Source: Ruminococcaceae bacterium UBA1425 (lineage in GTDB: Bacteria; Bacillota; Clostridia; Oscillospirales; Acutalibacteraceae). Taken from it: DNA of 52,154 nt. Made by a program: the position numbers and the translations under genes. Where the stretch lies: the NCBI GenBank assembly GCA_002329365.1, contig DCUB01000013.1, positions 1,411 to 53,564 on the forward strand, in the 5' to 3' direction. Below the pieces are notes generated by a model, which saw only the letters and a list, made by a program, of their open reading frames with translations, had not been told where the DNA came from and did not search any database. This document shows positions 15,715 to 24,093 of this stretch, piece by piece (the first letter of the stretch is position 1; each line of letters opens with the position of its first letter).

Positions 15715-16470
15715 TTATTTTGCTTTGGCGTAGCCAAGCTCGGAGGAAATTGCTTCCGACACTTTTTTAAGTCCTTCAGAGATTTTGTTCATTTTTTCCC
15801 GCGTCATTCTGCTTCTTGCGCCCGAAACGCCTATCGAAAAGCAGCATTCACCCTTGCTGTTAAAGATAGGGGCGGCAACGCAGCGGATTTCTTCGGACAA
15901 TTCGCAGTCGTCAATGGCAAAGCCCCTTTCTTTTATCCTTGCAAGTTCTTTTAAAAGCGCGGGTTTGTCGGTTATTGTTTTTTCGGTGTACTTTTCAAAA
16001 GTCAGTTCGCGCAGCATTTTTTCCTGCCTGCCGCTGTCGGCGTATGCCAGCAGGCATTTGCCGACGGACGAACAGTGCAGCGGTTCCGCCTCGCCGATTT
16101 TCGCGTTTGCCGTCAGCCTGCTCTCGGCTGTTATCTGCTCAACCACAACAGCGCGGTTGTTCGACAGTGCGCAGAGATGAACAGATTCGCCGAAGCCTTC
16201 GCTAAGGCGCGCCATGTAAGGCTTTGCAATGCCCGCCGCGTTAAGGCCGCTGTAATACTGGTGTGAAAGCCTTAAAATTGCCGGGCCTAATTTGTAGCAC
16301 ATGGTTTCGGGATTTTTCTCGACCATGTTGCTGCCGAGGAAGGTTTGCATAATTCTGTACGCGGTGCTTTTGTTGACGCCTATCGCGCGCGCGATTTCCG
16401 TCACTCCGGCGCTTTTTTTGGAGGACAGAAACATAAGTGCATCTATTCCGTTTTGTAAGGATTGGCTCAT
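15715..16470 (-). CDS. IclR-family transcriptional regulator
   Basis: A 251-residue regulator. The N-terminal winged helix-turn-helix reads SLQNGIDALMFLSSKKSAGVTEIARAIGVNKSTAYRIMQTF. The C-terminal IclR ligand domain follows, with AYADSGRQEKML, KERGFAIDDCELSEEIRCVAAPIFN and the final CCFSIGVSGARSRMT. The ATG at 16468-16470 is chosen over a longer frame because the family starts here and GAGGA lies about 6 nt upstream. The gap to the RpiB-like gene is only 4 nt. Being inside the sugar operon, it likely senses a pathway metabolite and controls the operon promoter at 21958-21986. Confidence 0.93.
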   Translation of the reverse strand: MSQSLQNGIDALMFLSSKKSAGVTEIARAIGVNKSTAYRIMQTFLGSNMVEKNPETMCYKLGPAILRLSHQYYSGLNAAGIAKPYMARLSEGFGESVHLCALSNNRAVVVEQITAESRLTANAKIGEAEPLHCSSVGKCLLAYADSGRQEKMLRELTFEKYTEKTITDKPALLKELARIKERGFAIDDCELSEEIRCVAAPIFNSKGECCFSIGVSGARSRMTREKMNKISEGLKKVSEAISSELGYAKAK

Positions 16471-16474
16471 TCGT

Positions 16475-17104
16475 TTATCCTCGGATTTCCGATAATATAA
16501 ATTTCTGCAGTTCCTTGTTTTCAACCTCTCCGCTGACTATATCGGCAAAGGGCTTGTGTTTGAAAACCTGCATGATAATATCCTTGTCTGTTTCCGCAAA
16601 GATATCGGCAAAGGGTTTGTGGGTTTTTTGTGAAATCATCCGGAGCTTTTCGCGGCTTTGACGCTGACTTTGCTGCCTCTCTAAGGGATAGCCTCTGCCG
16701 AATTCGTCCGAAAACAGCTTTTCGAAAATATATTCGAGGTTGATGTTTCCCGCCCAGCCGAAGCCCTTGTTGAGGGCAAGCGATATGCAGTTGCCGCCGT
16801 TTATCTGCCCGAAAAGCCACGCATCGAGCGGCTCCGTTATAAGCCCGCAAAAAACACCCGGGTACTGCATGGCGGAGAGCAAAAAGCCCTGACCTGTGCC
16901 GCAGCCGCCGATAACCATGTCCGCGGCGCCGAGGTTAAGCAGCGCTGCCGCCATAAAGCCGGTGTGGATATAGGTAAGCTCCGTTTCAAACTCGCCGGCC
17001 TTCATGCCGGCGTTTAAAACCTCGACCGGCTGTTTTTTAAGCGCCTCGATTATGTACGGGTTTTTATCTCTTGCGGACACTTCGTTTATTACCGCAACCT
17101 TCAT
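16475..17104 (-). CDS. RpiB/LacA/LacB-family sugar-phosphate isomerase
   Basis: A 209-residue isomerase of the ribose-5-phosphate isomerase B fold. MKVAVINEVSARDKN opens the Rossmann-like sheet, GGCGTGQGF carries the catalytic Cys loop, and INGGNCISLALNKGFGWAG the anion-binding turn. It is longer than classic RpiB (about 150). The extra C-terminus contains a near-duplicate of KPFADI (THKPFADIFAE and KHKPFADIVSG), probably a small internal duplication. The start overlaps the transketolase C-subunit stop by 4 nt (ATGA). Its aldose/ketose substrate is unknown; in the split-transketolase context it may act on a four- or five-carbon sugar or its modified analogue. Confidence 0.88.
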   Translation of the reverse strand: MKVAVINEVSARDKNPYIIEALKKQPVEVLNAGMKAGEFETELTYIHTGFMAAALLNLGAADMVIGGCGTGQGFLLSAMQYPGVFCGLITEPLDAWLFGQINGGNCISLALNKGFGWAGNINLEYIFEKLFSDEFGRGYPLERQQSQRQSREKLRMISQKTHKPFADIFAETDKDIIMQVFKHKPFADIVSGEVENKELQKFILSEIRG

Positions 17105-18066
17105 TTTCTTTTCCTCCCGATTGCTTTTTTTGCCTTAGCTGCTATATTTTCCGCCGTTAAGCCGAATTTTTCCATAAGGTATTCCTGTGTTCCTACCTCG
17201 CCGAAGGTGTCGTTGACGCCGACTCTTTCCATCGGCACGACGGGGTCGGTTTCAAGCAGACATTCGCCGACGGCATTTCCGAGACCGCCTATGATATTGT
17301 GGTTTTCAGCCGTAACAACCGCGCCGCATAAGCTTGCAAGCTGAGTAACCGCCGCCCTGTCGACAGGCTTTATCGTGTGCATATCGGCGACAGAGGCTTC
17401 TATTCCCTCTTTTTTAAGAAGCTCGCACGCAAGCAGCGCCTGATGGACCATTATTCCGCAGGCTATTATCGCGACATCGCTGCCGTGTGTGAGGATGTTT
17501 GCGCGCCCTACCTGAAATTCGGTGTCGTCTGTGTATATTTTTACCGCCTTTTTGCGGCTTGAACGAACATAGAAATTGCCGTAGGTGCTTGCCATGTAAG
17601 GCACAAGCGTTTTGTACATCGTTCCGTCGGCAGGCTCGACAATTGTAAAGTTCGGTATTGCCCGAACTATTGCCATATCCTCAAAAGGCATATGTGTTCC
17701 GCCGTTCGCGGCAGCCGTAACGCCCGCGTCTCCGCCTATTATCTTAACATTCAGATCCTGATAGGCGCACGAAAGGAAAAGCTGGTCGTAAGCCCTCCTT
17801 GTGGCAAACGTGCCGAACATGTGCACAAACGGAATAAACCCGACTGCGGACATTCCCGCCGCGAAGCCGGCGGCGTGAGCCTCCATAATGCCGCAGTTTA
17901 TGCCCCTTTGCGGGAATTTTTCGTAAAAAGGCCCCGTACCCATTGAAAAGCTGACGTCGGCGTCGACGGCGACTACCTTTTCGTTCTGCCCGGCTGTATT
18001 AATGAGGGCGTCGCAATACAATGCCCGCATTTCCTTTAGGTCGTAATCAAATTTATCGCAAAGCAT
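17101..18066 (-). CDS. Transketolase, C-terminal subunit
   Basis: A 321-residue protein covering the pyrimidine-binding and C-terminal domains of a split transketolase. GINCGIMEAHAAGFAAGMS carries the Glu that activates the ThDP pyrimidine ring. YDQLFLSCAYQDLNVKIIGGDAG and THMPFEDMAIVRAIPN are standard. The C-terminal domain includes HGSDVAIIACGIMVHQAL and ENHNIIGGLGNAVGE. It pairs with the N-subunit encoded upstream; the two genes overlap by 14 bp. Together they move a two-carbon ketol unit between sugars. Split forms are frequent in dedicated sugar-degradation operons as opposed to the central pentose pathway. Confidence 0.94.
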   Translation of the reverse strand: MLCDKFDYDLKEMRALYCDALINTAGQNEKVVAVDADVSFSMGTGPFYEKFPQRGINCGIMEAHAAGFAAGMSAVGFIPFVHMFGTFATRRAYDQLFLSCAYQDLNVKIIGGDAGVTAAANGGTHMPFEDMAIVRAIPNFTIVEPADGTMYKTLVPYMASTYGNFYVRSSRKKAVKIYTDDTEFQVGRANILTHGSDVAIIACGIMVHQALLACELLKKEGIEASVADMHTIKPVDRAAVTQLASLCGAVVTAENHNIIGGLGNAVGECLLETDPVVPMERVGVNDTFGEVGTQEYLMEKFGLTAENIAAKAKKAIGRKRK

Positions 18067-18895
18067 CTTTAAGACTCACCTCCAGCCTTCTGTCGATTTC
18101 CCTTCGCGCCGTATCCGCCTGCTCGCTGTCGAACACCATATAATGGTTGAAGCCGGGGATTTCGGCAAAGCAGCAGCCGTGCCCCTTTTCGGTGTTGAGG
18201 ATTACGACAGACGGCATATTGCTGTTTATCGCCTGTGATATTCCGTTATAAACCGCCTCGACGTCGTGCCCGTCAACCTCTGCGGCAAAAAGCCCGAAGG
18301 CTTCGAATTTAGCCCTGATGTCAAACTGTCTGCAAACCTGCTCCGTGTAGCCGTCAAGCTGCCGTTTGTTATTGTCGACAAGGATAATGAGATTGGACAG
18401 ACATCTGTGTGCGATGAACTGGACTGCCTCCCAGTTCTGCCCCTCCTGCAGCTCGCCGTCGCCGACTATTACATAGGTGTAATTATTCAAGCCCTTCATT
18501 TTGCAACCCACGGCGACGCCGCTCGCGAGAGACAGTCCCTGCCCCAAAGAGCCGGTGCTTATATCTATGCCGACGGTTTTAAGCCTGTCGCAGTGGCTCG
18601 GTAGCCTTGTTCCGTTGGCGTTAAGCGTCAGAAGCTCCGACTGTGGGAAATAGCCCTTGTAAGCCAATGTTGCATATAGAGCGGGGCCGCAGTGTCCCTT
18701 TGAGAGCACCAGCCTGTCTCTGTCCTCCTTTTCGGGGTTGCGGGGGTCTATGTTCATAACCTCCCCGTAAAGCACCGCCAGAGCGTCGCAGATTGACATG
18801 CTGCCGCCGATATGACCGAACCCCGCCGATTCCATCGCGGTGATTGCAAGCTTTCTTATTTCAGCCGCCGCGATTAAACAACGCTTCTTATCCAT
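18053..18895 (-). CDS. Transketolase, N-terminal subunit
   Basis: A 280-residue ThDP-diphosphate-binding half of a split transketolase. Visible are GFGHIGGSMSICDALAVLYG, LSKGHCGPALYATLA (with the active-site His), GSLGQGLSLASGVA and the GDG...NN cofactor motif (GDGELQEGQNWEAV through ILVDNNKRQLDG). The length is right for the N-subunit (about 270-285). It follows the Gfo/Idh gene after 4 nt and overlaps its partner subunit, which ensures equal synthesis. It is cytoplasmic, and the donor sugar is unknown. Confidence 0.94.
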   Translation of the reverse strand: MDKKRCLIAAAEIRKLAITAMESAGFGHIGGSMSICDALAVLYGEVMNIDPRNPEKEDRDRLVLSKGHCGPALYATLAYKGYFPQSELLTLNANGTRLPSHCDRLKTVGIDISTGSLGQGLSLASGVAVGCKMKGLNNYTYVIVGDGELQEGQNWEAVQFIAHRCLSNLIILVDNNKRQLDGYTEQVCRQFDIRAKFEAFGLFAAEVDGHDVEAVYNGISQAINSNMPSVVILNTEKGHGCCFAEIPGFNHYMVFDSEQADTARREIDRRLEVSLKDALR

Positions 18896-18899
18896 TTAA

Positions 18900-20096
18900 T
18901 CAGCCCTTTTTGCCCAATAATAAGCTTACAAAGCCCTTCTTTTTCGGCACGGGCTTATCCTCATAGCAGTCAAGAAAGACTTCGCTTTGCTTTTTGGAGG
19001 AGTCCATAGCCGCAAGCGCGAATTTCAGCACTTCTTTTCCTCTTTCGCCCGTCAGAACAGGCTCCCTGTCATACTTTATGGAGTCTATGAAGTCGCGGGT
19101 TGAATTGATAAAGGAATCCTGCCAGTCGTGCGGCATATCCCAGAATTCCGTAAGCTTGCCGTCCCTGTACAGAACGAGGGGCGCGACATCGCCGAGCATT
19201 TCGGCGGTACATCTCGTAATCCAGATAATGCCTCTTGAGCCTGTAATTTCCATGCGCTCGTCGCAGGTGTAATACTTGCTCTTTATGTACATGTCCTCCG
19301 AGCAGGTAATGTCCCACGCGCCGTACAGCTTTTTATCCTTGTATTTCCACATGATGACGGCGGGCGAATCCTGACAGACGCTCCCGAGCACCGAGGTTTC
19401 GTCAATCCACGCGCTAACCTTTTCGATTTCGCCGAAAAGGTCGACAAACATTGAAAACTTATGATATCCGTCGTCAAATACGACAGGCCCGCCGCCCGAA
19501 AGCGTTTCGTTAAGCCTCCATGTCCACGAGAGCGTGTCAACAGCCCAGCCGGTGGGCTCTAAATCGTCCGTAAGCTCCACGCCCGCCATTTTCGCGCGCA
19601 TTTTCGCGGCAGGAGTGTTCTGGGAATTAAGCCCGCCGTTATTCATTTTGTATCTTATGCCGCGCGGCTCGCCGATTTCTCCGCTTTCTATCATCTGCTT
19701 TGCCTTCTGATAAGGGGGGTAATGCACGAAGTTTTCATAAACCTTAAGCTTTACGCCGTTTTCCTTCGCGGCTTCAATCATTTTGTCGCACTCGTCAAGA
19801 TTCATAGCCATGGGCTTTTGCACCGACACATGCTTTTTTGCCCTGCATGCCTGAACGGTCATTTCACAGTGCAGGTGATGGGGCACAAGGATTTCAACTC
19901 CCGTTACCTCCTTGTCGGCAAGAACATCCTCGTATGAGTCGTAAACCTTCGGGATGTTGTGCTCCTTTGCGAATTCCTCGGCGGCCGAGTGCTTTTTGTC
20001 GTATACTCCCCAAAGCACGGCGTCGTCCCTGTCGCGGTAGCCGGCGACGTGAAGGGTTGCAATTCTGCCGCAGCCTATCAGAACGAATTTCATCAT
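18900..20096 (-). CDS. Gfo/Idh/MocA-family oxidoreductase
   Basis: A 398-residue NAD(P)-dependent sugar oxidoreductase. The N-terminal Rossmann fold has FVLIGCGRIATLHVAGY, and the catalytic Lys is in VQKPMAMNLDECD (usually EKP; here QKP). The C-terminal domain, with WRLNETLSGGGPVVFDDGYHKFSMF, contains the His region that positions substrate. Family members oxidise or reduce inositols, glucosides and other cyclic or aldehydic sugars. It sits directly before the transketolase subunits and after the ThDP enzyme, so it probably carries out a redox step in the same pathway. Two ATGs in a row (20096, 20093) are both possible starts. Confidence 0.92.
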   Translation of the reverse strand: MMKFVLIGCGRIATLHVAGYRDRDDAVLWGVYDKKHSAAEEFAKEHNIPKVYDSYEDVLADKEVTGVEILVPHHLHCEMTVQACRAKKHVSVQKPMAMNLDECDKMIEAAKENGVKLKVYENFVHYPPYQKAKQMIESGEIGEPRGIRYKMNNGGLNSQNTPAAKMRAKMAGVELTDDLEPTGWAVDTLSWTWRLNETLSGGGPVVFDDGYHKFSMFVDLFGEIEKVSAWIDETSVLGSVCQDSPAVIMWKYKDKKLYGAWDITCSEDMYIKSKYYTCDERMEITGSRGIIWITRCTAEMLGDVAPLVLYRDGKLTEFWDMPHDWQDSFINSTRDFIDSIKYDREPVLTGERGKEVLKFALAAMDSSKKQSEVFLDCYEDKPVPKKKGFVSLLLGKKG

Positions 20097-20134
20097 ACAG
20101 ATACCCCTTTCTCCTTTAAACGGTTGTTAAGACG

Positions 20135-21925
20135 TTAAACTGTTTCTTCCTTTACGGCGCTTTCGTACACTGCCCTTTTTTCCTCCATATATGCGGGAAT
20201 CGGTACATCCCACCAGCCGAAGGCTTTGCCGCCCGAGTACGGGTATTCTCTTGAAACGTCTACGGTAATGAGCGCTGGTCTGTTTGCGTTAACGGCAGTA
20301 CGGAGAGCATTTTCAAACTCGTCCGCCGTGCCGGCTTTATACGCGTCAACATTAAACGCCCTGGCAATACCATAGAAATCGGGGCTGTATACCTCGCCGT
20401 CCTTCATAAAATCGTTGCCGAAGGCGGCTTCTTCACCGAGGACATCGTTTTGCAGGTCTTTAATAGCCATCCAGCCGCAGTTGTTGGCGAGCACCGTTAC
20501 GACGGGAATGTTATACTGCGCCATTGTCGAAAGCTCCTGGATAATCATCATAAAGTCGCCGTCGCCGAGAAGCGCCACCACGGGCGTATCGGGCTTTGCA
20601 AGCTTTGCGCCCATCGCGGCGGGAACTGCCCAGCCCATGGTTGAAAAACCGCCGGTTGTAAGGTTGCAGTACGGCTTTTTGTAGCAATACTCCTGGAAGA
20701 GCTGCGCCTGTGTGTTGCCGGACGAGGTGGATATTATTGTATCGTCGGGCAGGCAGCCGTTCATTATGCCTATTAGCTGTGAGATTGTCATTTTATCGCA
20801 TTTTACGCTGCGGTAATCCTTCTTGTACTTCTCCCAGTCCTCCCTGAGCGCTTTGATTTCGTCGAGATACTCTTTTCTGTCGACCTTGTCGGTGAAGTTG
20901 TCGATGAGCTTTTTAAGGCTGTCCTTCAGGTCCGCAATAATTCCGACGTCGGCTCCGTAGTTTTTGCCTATCTCGCCGGCGTCTATATCGATATGTATAA
21001 GCTTTGTGTCGGGGAAGTTAAAGGCGACACCCTTTCTGTATGAGCAGGTGGTCTCGTCCGCAAAGCGTGTGCCGACAGCAAGAACGACATCGGCGTCACG
21101 GCAGATTTCAAGACCTATCGGAGTGCCCTTTGAGCCTGTGTGGAAGCAATACTGTTCATGCTCCTCGCTTACAGCGCCCTTGCCCGCGAGCGTAGTGACT
21201 ATTGCCGCTCCCCATTTTTCTGCCAGAGCCGTAATAAGGTCGGCCGCCCTCGCGCGAAGCGCTCCGCCGCCCGCGAGAATAACGGGACGCTTTGCGGTGC
21301 GCATCAGGGATACCGCCTTTTCGATGGAACGCATGTCGGCGCACGGCAGGGAATCGGACTTTTCGGCCTCGACAGGCATAAGAGCGCATTCGACCGCGCT
21401 TGCCTGCACATCCATTGGAAGGGTGATTACGCACGGGCCGCTTCTGCCGGTAGTCATCTGATTGAACGCCCTGTGGATTATTCTGGGGAGCTGACCTGTA
21501 GACTCCGCCCTCCAGCTTCTTTTTGCCAGCGGCTCAAGGCTGCGGATAATGTTGCTGTCGGTGTAACGCTCAATCTCCTGCAATACACCTACGCCCTTCA
21601 TATGAACGTGAGTATCGCCGCAAAGCTGCAAAAATGCGGTTGAATCAACATATGCCGTACCGAGCCCTATGCTCGTATTCAGCGTCCCCGGACCTATTGA
21701 GGCAAAGCAGGCAAGAGGCTTGCCGGAAACCCTGAAGTAGCCGTCCGCCATGGCCGCCGCCGTCTGCTCGTGCTTAACCTGTATGTATTTGATATTGCCC
21801 TTTGCTTCTTCCCTGCGTATAGCGTCAAACAACCCGAGAACACCATGACCGGGAATGCCTAAGATGTAAGGAACACCCTCCCGAACAAGCTGTTTTACAA
21901 TAATTTCTCCACCCGTCAGTTTCAT
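20135..21925 (-). CDS. ThDP-dependent enzyme of the acetolactate synthase/IolD-like family
   Basis: A 596-residue three-domain ThDP enzyme. The cofactor-activating Glu53 is in VKHEQTAAAMADGY. The central FAD/DHS-like domain is present, with PVILAGGGALRARAADLITAL. The ThDP diphosphate motif GDGDFMMIIQEL...LANNCGW lies in the last third. It resembles acetolactate synthases, IolD hydrolases and related enzymes, but there is no regulatory small subunit gene and no other amino-acid biosynthesis gene near it. As first gene of a sugar operon it more likely cleaves or condenses a dione or alpha-keto intermediate. The reaction cannot be assigned from sequence. AGGAGGAAAC precedes the ATG. Confidence 0.87.
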   Translation of the reverse strand: MKLTGGEIIVKQLVREGVPYILGIPGHGVLGLFDAIRREEAKGNIKYIQVKHEQTAAAMADGYFRVSGKPLACFASIGPGTLNTSIGLGTAYVDSTAFLQLCGDTHVHMKGVGVLQEIERYTDSNIIRSLEPLAKRSWRAESTGQLPRIIHRAFNQMTTGRSGPCVITLPMDVQASAVECALMPVEAEKSDSLPCADMRSIEKAVSLMRTAKRPVILAGGGALRARAADLITALAEKWGAAIVTTLAGKGAVSEEHEQYCFHTGSKGTPIGLEICRDADVVLAVGTRFADETTCSYRKGVAFNFPDTKLIHIDIDAGEIGKNYGADVGIIADLKDSLKKLIDNFTDKVDRKEYLDEIKALREDWEKYKKDYRSVKCDKMTISQLIGIMNGCLPDDTIISTSSGNTQAQLFQEYCYKKPYCNLTTGGFSTMGWAVPAAMGAKLAKPDTPVVALLGDGDFMMIIQELSTMAQYNIPVVTVLANNCGWMAIKDLQNDVLGEEAAFGNDFMKDGEVYSPDFYGIARAFNVDAYKAGTADEFENALRTAVNANRPALITVDVSREYPYSGGKAFGWWDVPIPAYMEEKRAVYESAVKEETV

Positions 21926-21957
21926 ATCGTTTCCTCCTGTATTTTCAGTATGTACTA

Positions 21958-22022
21958 ATTATATAATTTAATAATGAAATTATCAATACTATTTTGCAAC
22001 ATCGGTTGCACACTTTGCAACA
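21958..22022 (-). promoter_or_regulatory. Promoter and candidate operator of the sugar operon
   Basis: Minus-strand TTGATA (21981-21986), 17-nt spacer and TATAAT (21958-21963) lie about 35 nt before the ThDP gene. Just upstream of the -35 box is an inverted repeat TGCAAC (21995-22000), 4 nt, GTTGCA (22005-22010), and a further TTTGCAACAC half site at 22013-22022. Placement upstream of -35 suits an activator or IclR-type binding. Confidence 0.65.
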
Positions 22023-22159
22023 CTATGCTTTTTTATTCATTCATCACGTAAATCGCTTAATACAATGCTAATATAACAATAATGCCCGTCGTGCCTCTTT
22101 CCTTGCAATAATAATTTACCCGCTTCCGTTAAATATAGAACAAGAGGCAGATAAAAAAA

Positions 22160-22230
22160 GATCCTTCGGCGTACAGCGCCTCAGGATGACAGAAGAAAAA
22201 ACCTGTCATTCTGAGCGTAGCGAAGAATCT
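22160..22230. repeat. Dispersed GATCCTTCG/TCATTCTGAG repeat, copy 2
   Basis: GATCCTTCGGCG..CGCCTCAGGATGACAG followed by CTGTCATTCTGAGCG..CGAAGAATCT. The same two modules make up the repeats at 4200-4293 and 33548-33692. It is non-coding. Confidence 0.8.
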
Positions 22231-22258
22231 ATGCGGTGTTTTCGATTTTTGAATTTTC

Positions 22259-22502
22259 GGAACGGTCAAGATGCGTTCCCTGCAATTGTGTTATAATTTG
22301 TAGTCCAGAAAGCAGGGAACGGATTCATCCGTTCCGAAGAACGACAGAGAACAAACCTGACGTAGGGACACGGCGCGCCGTGTCCGCTTTAAGCTCCCCA
22401 AAACCTTGCGGAACGGTCAAGACCGTTCCCTACGCATTTTTTGGGAATTATCACTTTGTTTTTGAATTAAGTGAAATTTCAAAACGTCAAGACCGTTCCC
22501 TA
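22259..22502. repeat. Cluster of GGAACGGTC-type and GGACACGG-type palindromes
   Basis: Five units in about 250 bp: a degenerate GGAACGGTCAAGATGCGTTCC (22259-22280), GGAACGGAT-TC-ATCCGTTCC (22316-22335), GGACACGGCG/CGCCGTGTCC (22366-22385), GGAACGGTC-AA-GACCGTTCC (22410-22429) and a half element, GACCGTTCCCTA, near 22490-22502. Together with copy 2 of the other repeat it fills the whole 597-bp gap between truB and the sugar operon, apart from the promoter area. Confidence 0.85.
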
Positions 22503-22522
22503 AACATACAACAGACTGCCTC

Positions 22523-23419
22523 TTACTTATTTACAAGCACCCGCTTTACGGACATCTCGCCGCCGTCCGCTTTTATTTCGCCCAGCCCCAGAAAATCGCC
22601 GTCAGGCGAATACACCCTTATAAGACCGGGCGGGAGCTTTTTTCCGAGCCTTTTTACGTCGAGCGAGCCGCCGTTTTTAAAGCGGACAGACTGATTTTCC
22701 GTGACGCGTACCGACGGATACTCCGAAAGCGCCTCATCAACGGGGATAAGCGCCTCAGAAAGCCTCCCCTGCTTGATAAGCTCCTCAAGCTCCGCGACTG
22801 TTCGGGCAGCCTCAAGCGTGAAGCCGTTTGCCTTTGTTCTGCAAAGCCCCGTCATTATAGCGCCGCAGCCGAGCGCTTCGCCCAAATCTGAAATAAGCGT
22901 GCGTATATATGTGCCCGCCGAACAGCAGACGTCTATAACATACTCGCCCTTCTGCTCGTCGGCAAAAACCGTTTCGGCGGAGTAAACGGTAACGCTCCTT
23001 TTTTCGCGCTCGACCTCTATCCCCTGACGCGCCAGCATGTACAGCCGCACGCCGTCTTTTGAAACGGCCGAATACATCGGCGGAAGCTGCTCTATATCGC
23101 CCGTAAAACGCGAAAGCGCGGCTTTAAATTCATCCGCCGTGACGTCGACGTGCCTTTGTGACGTAACGGCACCCGTTATGTCGAGAGTATCGGTCGTGAC
23201 ACCGAGCAAAAGCTTCGCGCGGTAGGACTTGTCGTGCGACGGCAGCAGCTCGCAGAATTTTGTCGCCCCGCCGAGCATAACGGGCAGAACGCCGGTAGCC
23301 ATCGGGTCGAGCGTGCCGGTATGTCCGACACGTTTTTCGCCCGTTATCCCGCGGACCAGCGCCGCCGCCCTGAAGGACGTAATATTCTCGTGCTTATTCA
23401 GTATAATAAGTCCCGTCAA
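22523..23419 (-). CDS. truB: tRNA pseudouridine(55) synthase
   Basis: A 298-residue TruB that converts U55 of tRNA to pseudouridine in the T-arm. The catalytic motif GHTGTLDPMATG has Asp38. The N-terminal LIILNKHENITSF, GATKFCELLPSHDKSYRA and later CSAGTYIRTLISDLGEALGCGA are family signatures. The C-terminus holds a small PUA-like domain (VRFKNGGSLDVKRLGKKLPPGLIRVYSPDG). Length is typical. It lies 70 bp downstream of ppa on the same strand, at the end of the heat-shock gene run, so cotranscription is possible. Confidence 0.96.
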   Translation of the reverse strand: MTGLIILNKHENITSFRAAALVRGITGEKRVGHTGTLDPMATGVLPVMLGGATKFCELLPSHDKSYRAKLLLGVTTDTLDITGAVTSQRHVDVTADEFKAALSRFTGDIEQLPPMYSAVSKDGVRLYMLARQGIEVEREKRSVTVYSAETVFADEQKGEYVIDVCCSAGTYIRTLISDLGEALGCGAIMTGLCRTKANGFTLEAARTVAELEELIKQGRLSEALIPVDEALSEYPSVRVTENQSVRFKNGGSLDVKRLGKKLPPGLIRVYSPDGDFLGLGEIKADGGEMSVKRVLVNK

Positions 23420-23489
23420 ACCGCGAGCCCCCCTGTAATATTACTGAAAACGGCTGTCCTTGTTCGGGGCAGCCGTTTATTTTATGAAG

Positions 23490-24035
23490 TTATTTTCTCC
23501 CGTATTTGGCGAACTTTTCGTTATAGGTTGTGATGCATTTTTGAATTATTTCGACGGCAGCGCTTCTGTCTCTCGTCTCGTCGATTGCCGTTTCCTTGCC
23601 CTCCAATGCTTTATAGACCGAGAAGAAATGGCTCATTTCTTCAAAAATATGCTGCGGCAGATCTTTCATGTCCTTGTAGCCGCAGTAGGTCGGGTCGCTG
23701 AACGGAATCGCTATTATTTTTTCGTCGAGCCGCTTGTTGTCAATCATCGTGATGACGCCAATCGGGTAGCAGCGCACCATCACCATAGGGTCGATTTCCT
23801 CGCTGCAAAGGACAAGAACGTCAAGCGGGTCGTCGTCCTCCGCGTATGTGCGCGGAATAAAGCCGTAGTTGGCGGGGTAGTGCGTGGATGTATAAAGAAT
23901 CCTGTCAAGGACAAGCAGGCCGGTTGTTTTGTCGAGCTCGTATTTTTTCTTGCTGCCCTTTGTAATCTCGATGACGGCAATAAAATCCTCCGGACTTATT
24001 CTCGCGGAATCAATGTCGTGCCATATGTTGCCCAT
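23490..24035 (-). CDS. ppa: Inorganic pyrophosphatase (family I)
   Basis: A 181-residue soluble Mg-dependent pyrophosphatase. Family I motifs are seen: VIEITKGSKKKYELDK, ILYTSTHYPANYGFIPRTYAEDDDPLDVLVL (the D-x-D-P-x-D-x-x signature with the metal-binding aspartates) and the later ELMVRCYPIG-like MVRCYPIGVITMID. The longer frame runs back into dnaJ; the ATG at 24033-24035 with GGAG upstream gives the normal length. It pulls biosynthetic reactions by removing pyrophosphate. It follows dnaJ by 58 bp on the same strand. Confidence 0.94.
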   Translation of the reverse strand: MGNIWHDIDSARISPEDFIAVIEITKGSKKKYELDKTTGLLVLDRILYTSTHYPANYGFIPRTYAEDDDPLDVLVLCSEEIDPMVMVRCYPIGVITMIDNKRLDEKIIAIPFSDPTYCGYKDMKDLPQHIFEEMSHFFSVYKALEGKETAIDETRDRSAAVEIIQKCITTYNEKFAKYGRK

Positions 24036-24093
24036 GCTTTCAACTCCGTTATCTTTATTTTTATGCTGCATATAATTTACCACGCTGTTAGTT

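Noticed and set aside
20135..21925. Acetolactate synthase large subunit (ilvB)
   Set aside because: No ilvN or other branched-chain genes, and the operon is for sugar use; kept as an undefined ThDP enzyme.
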